From Puccinia triticina (lineage: Eukaryota > Basidiomycota > Pucciniomycetes > Pucciniales > Pucciniaceae), in the NCBI RefSeq assembly GCF_026914185.1, contig NC_070567.1:4118001-4182000 (forward strand): a DNA stretch of 64,000 nt. Direction: 5' to 3'. Positions 63,011-64,000 of the stretch are shown here, in pieces; position 1 is the first letter of the stretch, and every line of letters begins with the position of its first letter. The position numbers and the translations under genes are program-made. The notes under the pieces are model-generated. The model made no database searches, was not told the origin of the DNA, and was given only the letters and a program-made list of their open reading frames with translations.

Positions 63011-63322
63011 TTAAACAATGCATGGAGACATACGTGGAAAGTAGAACATGTGTTTATTGTCTTCGCAAGTTTGGCACCGTGATCTGATCATCACGGTGGT
63101 GCCTCTCGCGGACCCGGGCGGCTTCCCAATGACATCTGCGTGACATATTTGACAGCCCTCCACATCGCAATCTAGCTTTACCTCGGAATTCCTCATTCGC
63201 CGGTCTACTTTCGGACAATGAAGGCATTTTTGATCACTGAATACGGAGTTACATGGCGACTGAATGCCGCCGATCATGGCCATAATGAAGAATAACATTG
63301 AGATGATAGAAATCCTGTTCAT
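63011..63322 (-). CDS. cysteine-rich small secreted protein (candidate effector)
   Basis: A 103-aa single-exon frame. The signal peptide covers residues 1-22 (MNRISIISMLFFIMAMIGGI then QS). The mature part of about 81 aa holds nine cysteines, several in CxxC-like pairs (CLHC, CQIC, CQTC), which suggests disulphide bonding or metal binding. A basic middle is present (VDRRMRNS). It is unrelated to the two paralogs at 13916 and 19693. Cysteine-rich secreted proteins of this size are typical of rust haustorial effectors, but no family is recognised and function is inference. Confidence 0.72.
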   Translation of the reverse strand: MNRISIISMLFFIMAMIGGIQSPCNSVFSDQKCLHCPKVDRRMRNSEVKLDCDVEGCQICHADVIGKPPGSARGTTVMIRSRCQTCEDNKHMFYFPRMSPCIV

Positions 63323-64000
63323 TGTCGGTATGGATACTTCGTTGCCAGCAAAGTGGAAAGAACAGGATGAATGAGTAGGAGTTGAACCTTTCCCTTGAAA
63401 TTCACAAGGAGATACGAGTCGTTTATGACATACCTCGGAAGCACTGGGTAATGGTAAATATGCTAGCTTTGGAAGCTACGATGCCCGGTGGAATGATGTA
63501 TGCTGTCAGGTCAAGGTCAATCATCATTCAATCAGGACCACTGCTCTACATAGTGATCGTGGACCAGGTACGTCCGGGTTACACAGGTAAGTTGTTTAAG
63601 CTCAATAGGCAAGAGTGTCGCTTACATGCAGGAATAATCGACGATCGGGGTGGTTGCTGTAAAAGGAACGACTTTGTTTGGGGATTTTTGGGAATTGGCT
63701 GATTCACGGCCTGATGAAGAAGAGCCGATAATGGGAATCCGGATGGGTGCAAACACGGCACCTTTTGTAATCTGTCTAGCTTCGCTGCACACACACGGTG
63801 CTACATCACTTGTCCCGTGAAGATATCCGGCCCGGAAAAAATAATTTCCGGTAATCCAGGTTTCAAGATGAATTCGTACTCGGTACTGGACCCCGTTGAG
63901 GGACGAGACGTGTCAGCTTTTACTTCTTTACCCACAGGTCATCCCGAACTTAGTCAGTCCTTCCTTCTGAGTTGGCAGGCTGGCGCCCCTCGCGCGATAG
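63323..64000. other. upstream region of the cysteine-rich secreted protein gene
   Basis: It contains a plus-strand open frame of 106 codons (63382-63702) that I do not support as a gene, and a possible small intron-like GTAAGT...GCAG stretch (63586-63630). Nothing else recognised. Confidence 0.4.

Noticed and set aside
63382..63702. 106-codon plus-strand frame upstream of the cysteine-rich gene
   Set aside because: No signal peptide or known domain; it lies in a divergent upstream region and has a splice-like interruption.

Overview
The window looks like nuclear DNA of a rust fungus (Pucciniales, probably Puccinia or a close relative). The evidence is small GT-AG introns of about 55-120 nt in every host-like gene, several short secreted proteins typical of plant-pathogenic basidiomycetes, a KDZ-class transposase next to a Tet-like dioxygenase, and very dense nested transposons. 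No bacterial-type operon, rRNA, complete tRNA gene or CRISPR array was found. Taxonomy is inferred from family resemblance only.

Layout. 1-10529: two Ty3/gypsy retrotransposons in tandem sharing one LTR; the second (2734-10529) is complete. It sits in a decayed DIRS-like tyrosine-recombinase retroelement (10530-12061). 12.8-20.2 kb: two paralogous small secreted proteins (13916, 19693) separated by noncoding DNA holding a PIF/Harbinger-type MITE, a long fold-back hairpin built of about 21-bp repeats, and other inverted repeats. 20.7-22.0 kb: a four-exon family-25 glycosyltransferase-like gene. 22.8-36.5 kb: a large composite element. Its core has three genes: an unknown protein, a Tet-like 2OG-Fe(II) oxygenase and an intact nine-exon KDZ transposase. 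The core is flanked by inverted arms with about 1.5 kb of shared sequence each, and each arm carries a 48-codon secreted-peptide ORF. 38.3-40.1 kb: a seven-exon GSK3/Shaggy kinase. 40-50 kb: mostly noncoding DNA with MITEs and one multi-exon unknown gene on the minus strand. 50331-56003: a Ty1/copia element with near-identical LTRs and a TGTAA target duplication, inserted in an older gypsy protease relic. 56-62 kb: MULE-, PIF- and hAT-like MITEs and a palindromic minisatellite. 63.0-63.3 kb: a cysteine-rich secreted protein.

Working together. The retroelements and the KDZ cassette are selfish modules. Host functions visible are signalling (GSK3), glycosylation (GT25-like) and secretion of small proteins. 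Recent differences between duplicated copies are almost all CpG-to-TpG/CpA transitions, and five in-frame TGA codons could each come from CGA. This suggests cytosine-methylation-linked decay of the transposons. Exon boundaries were placed by eye from splice consensus, phase and family resemblance.
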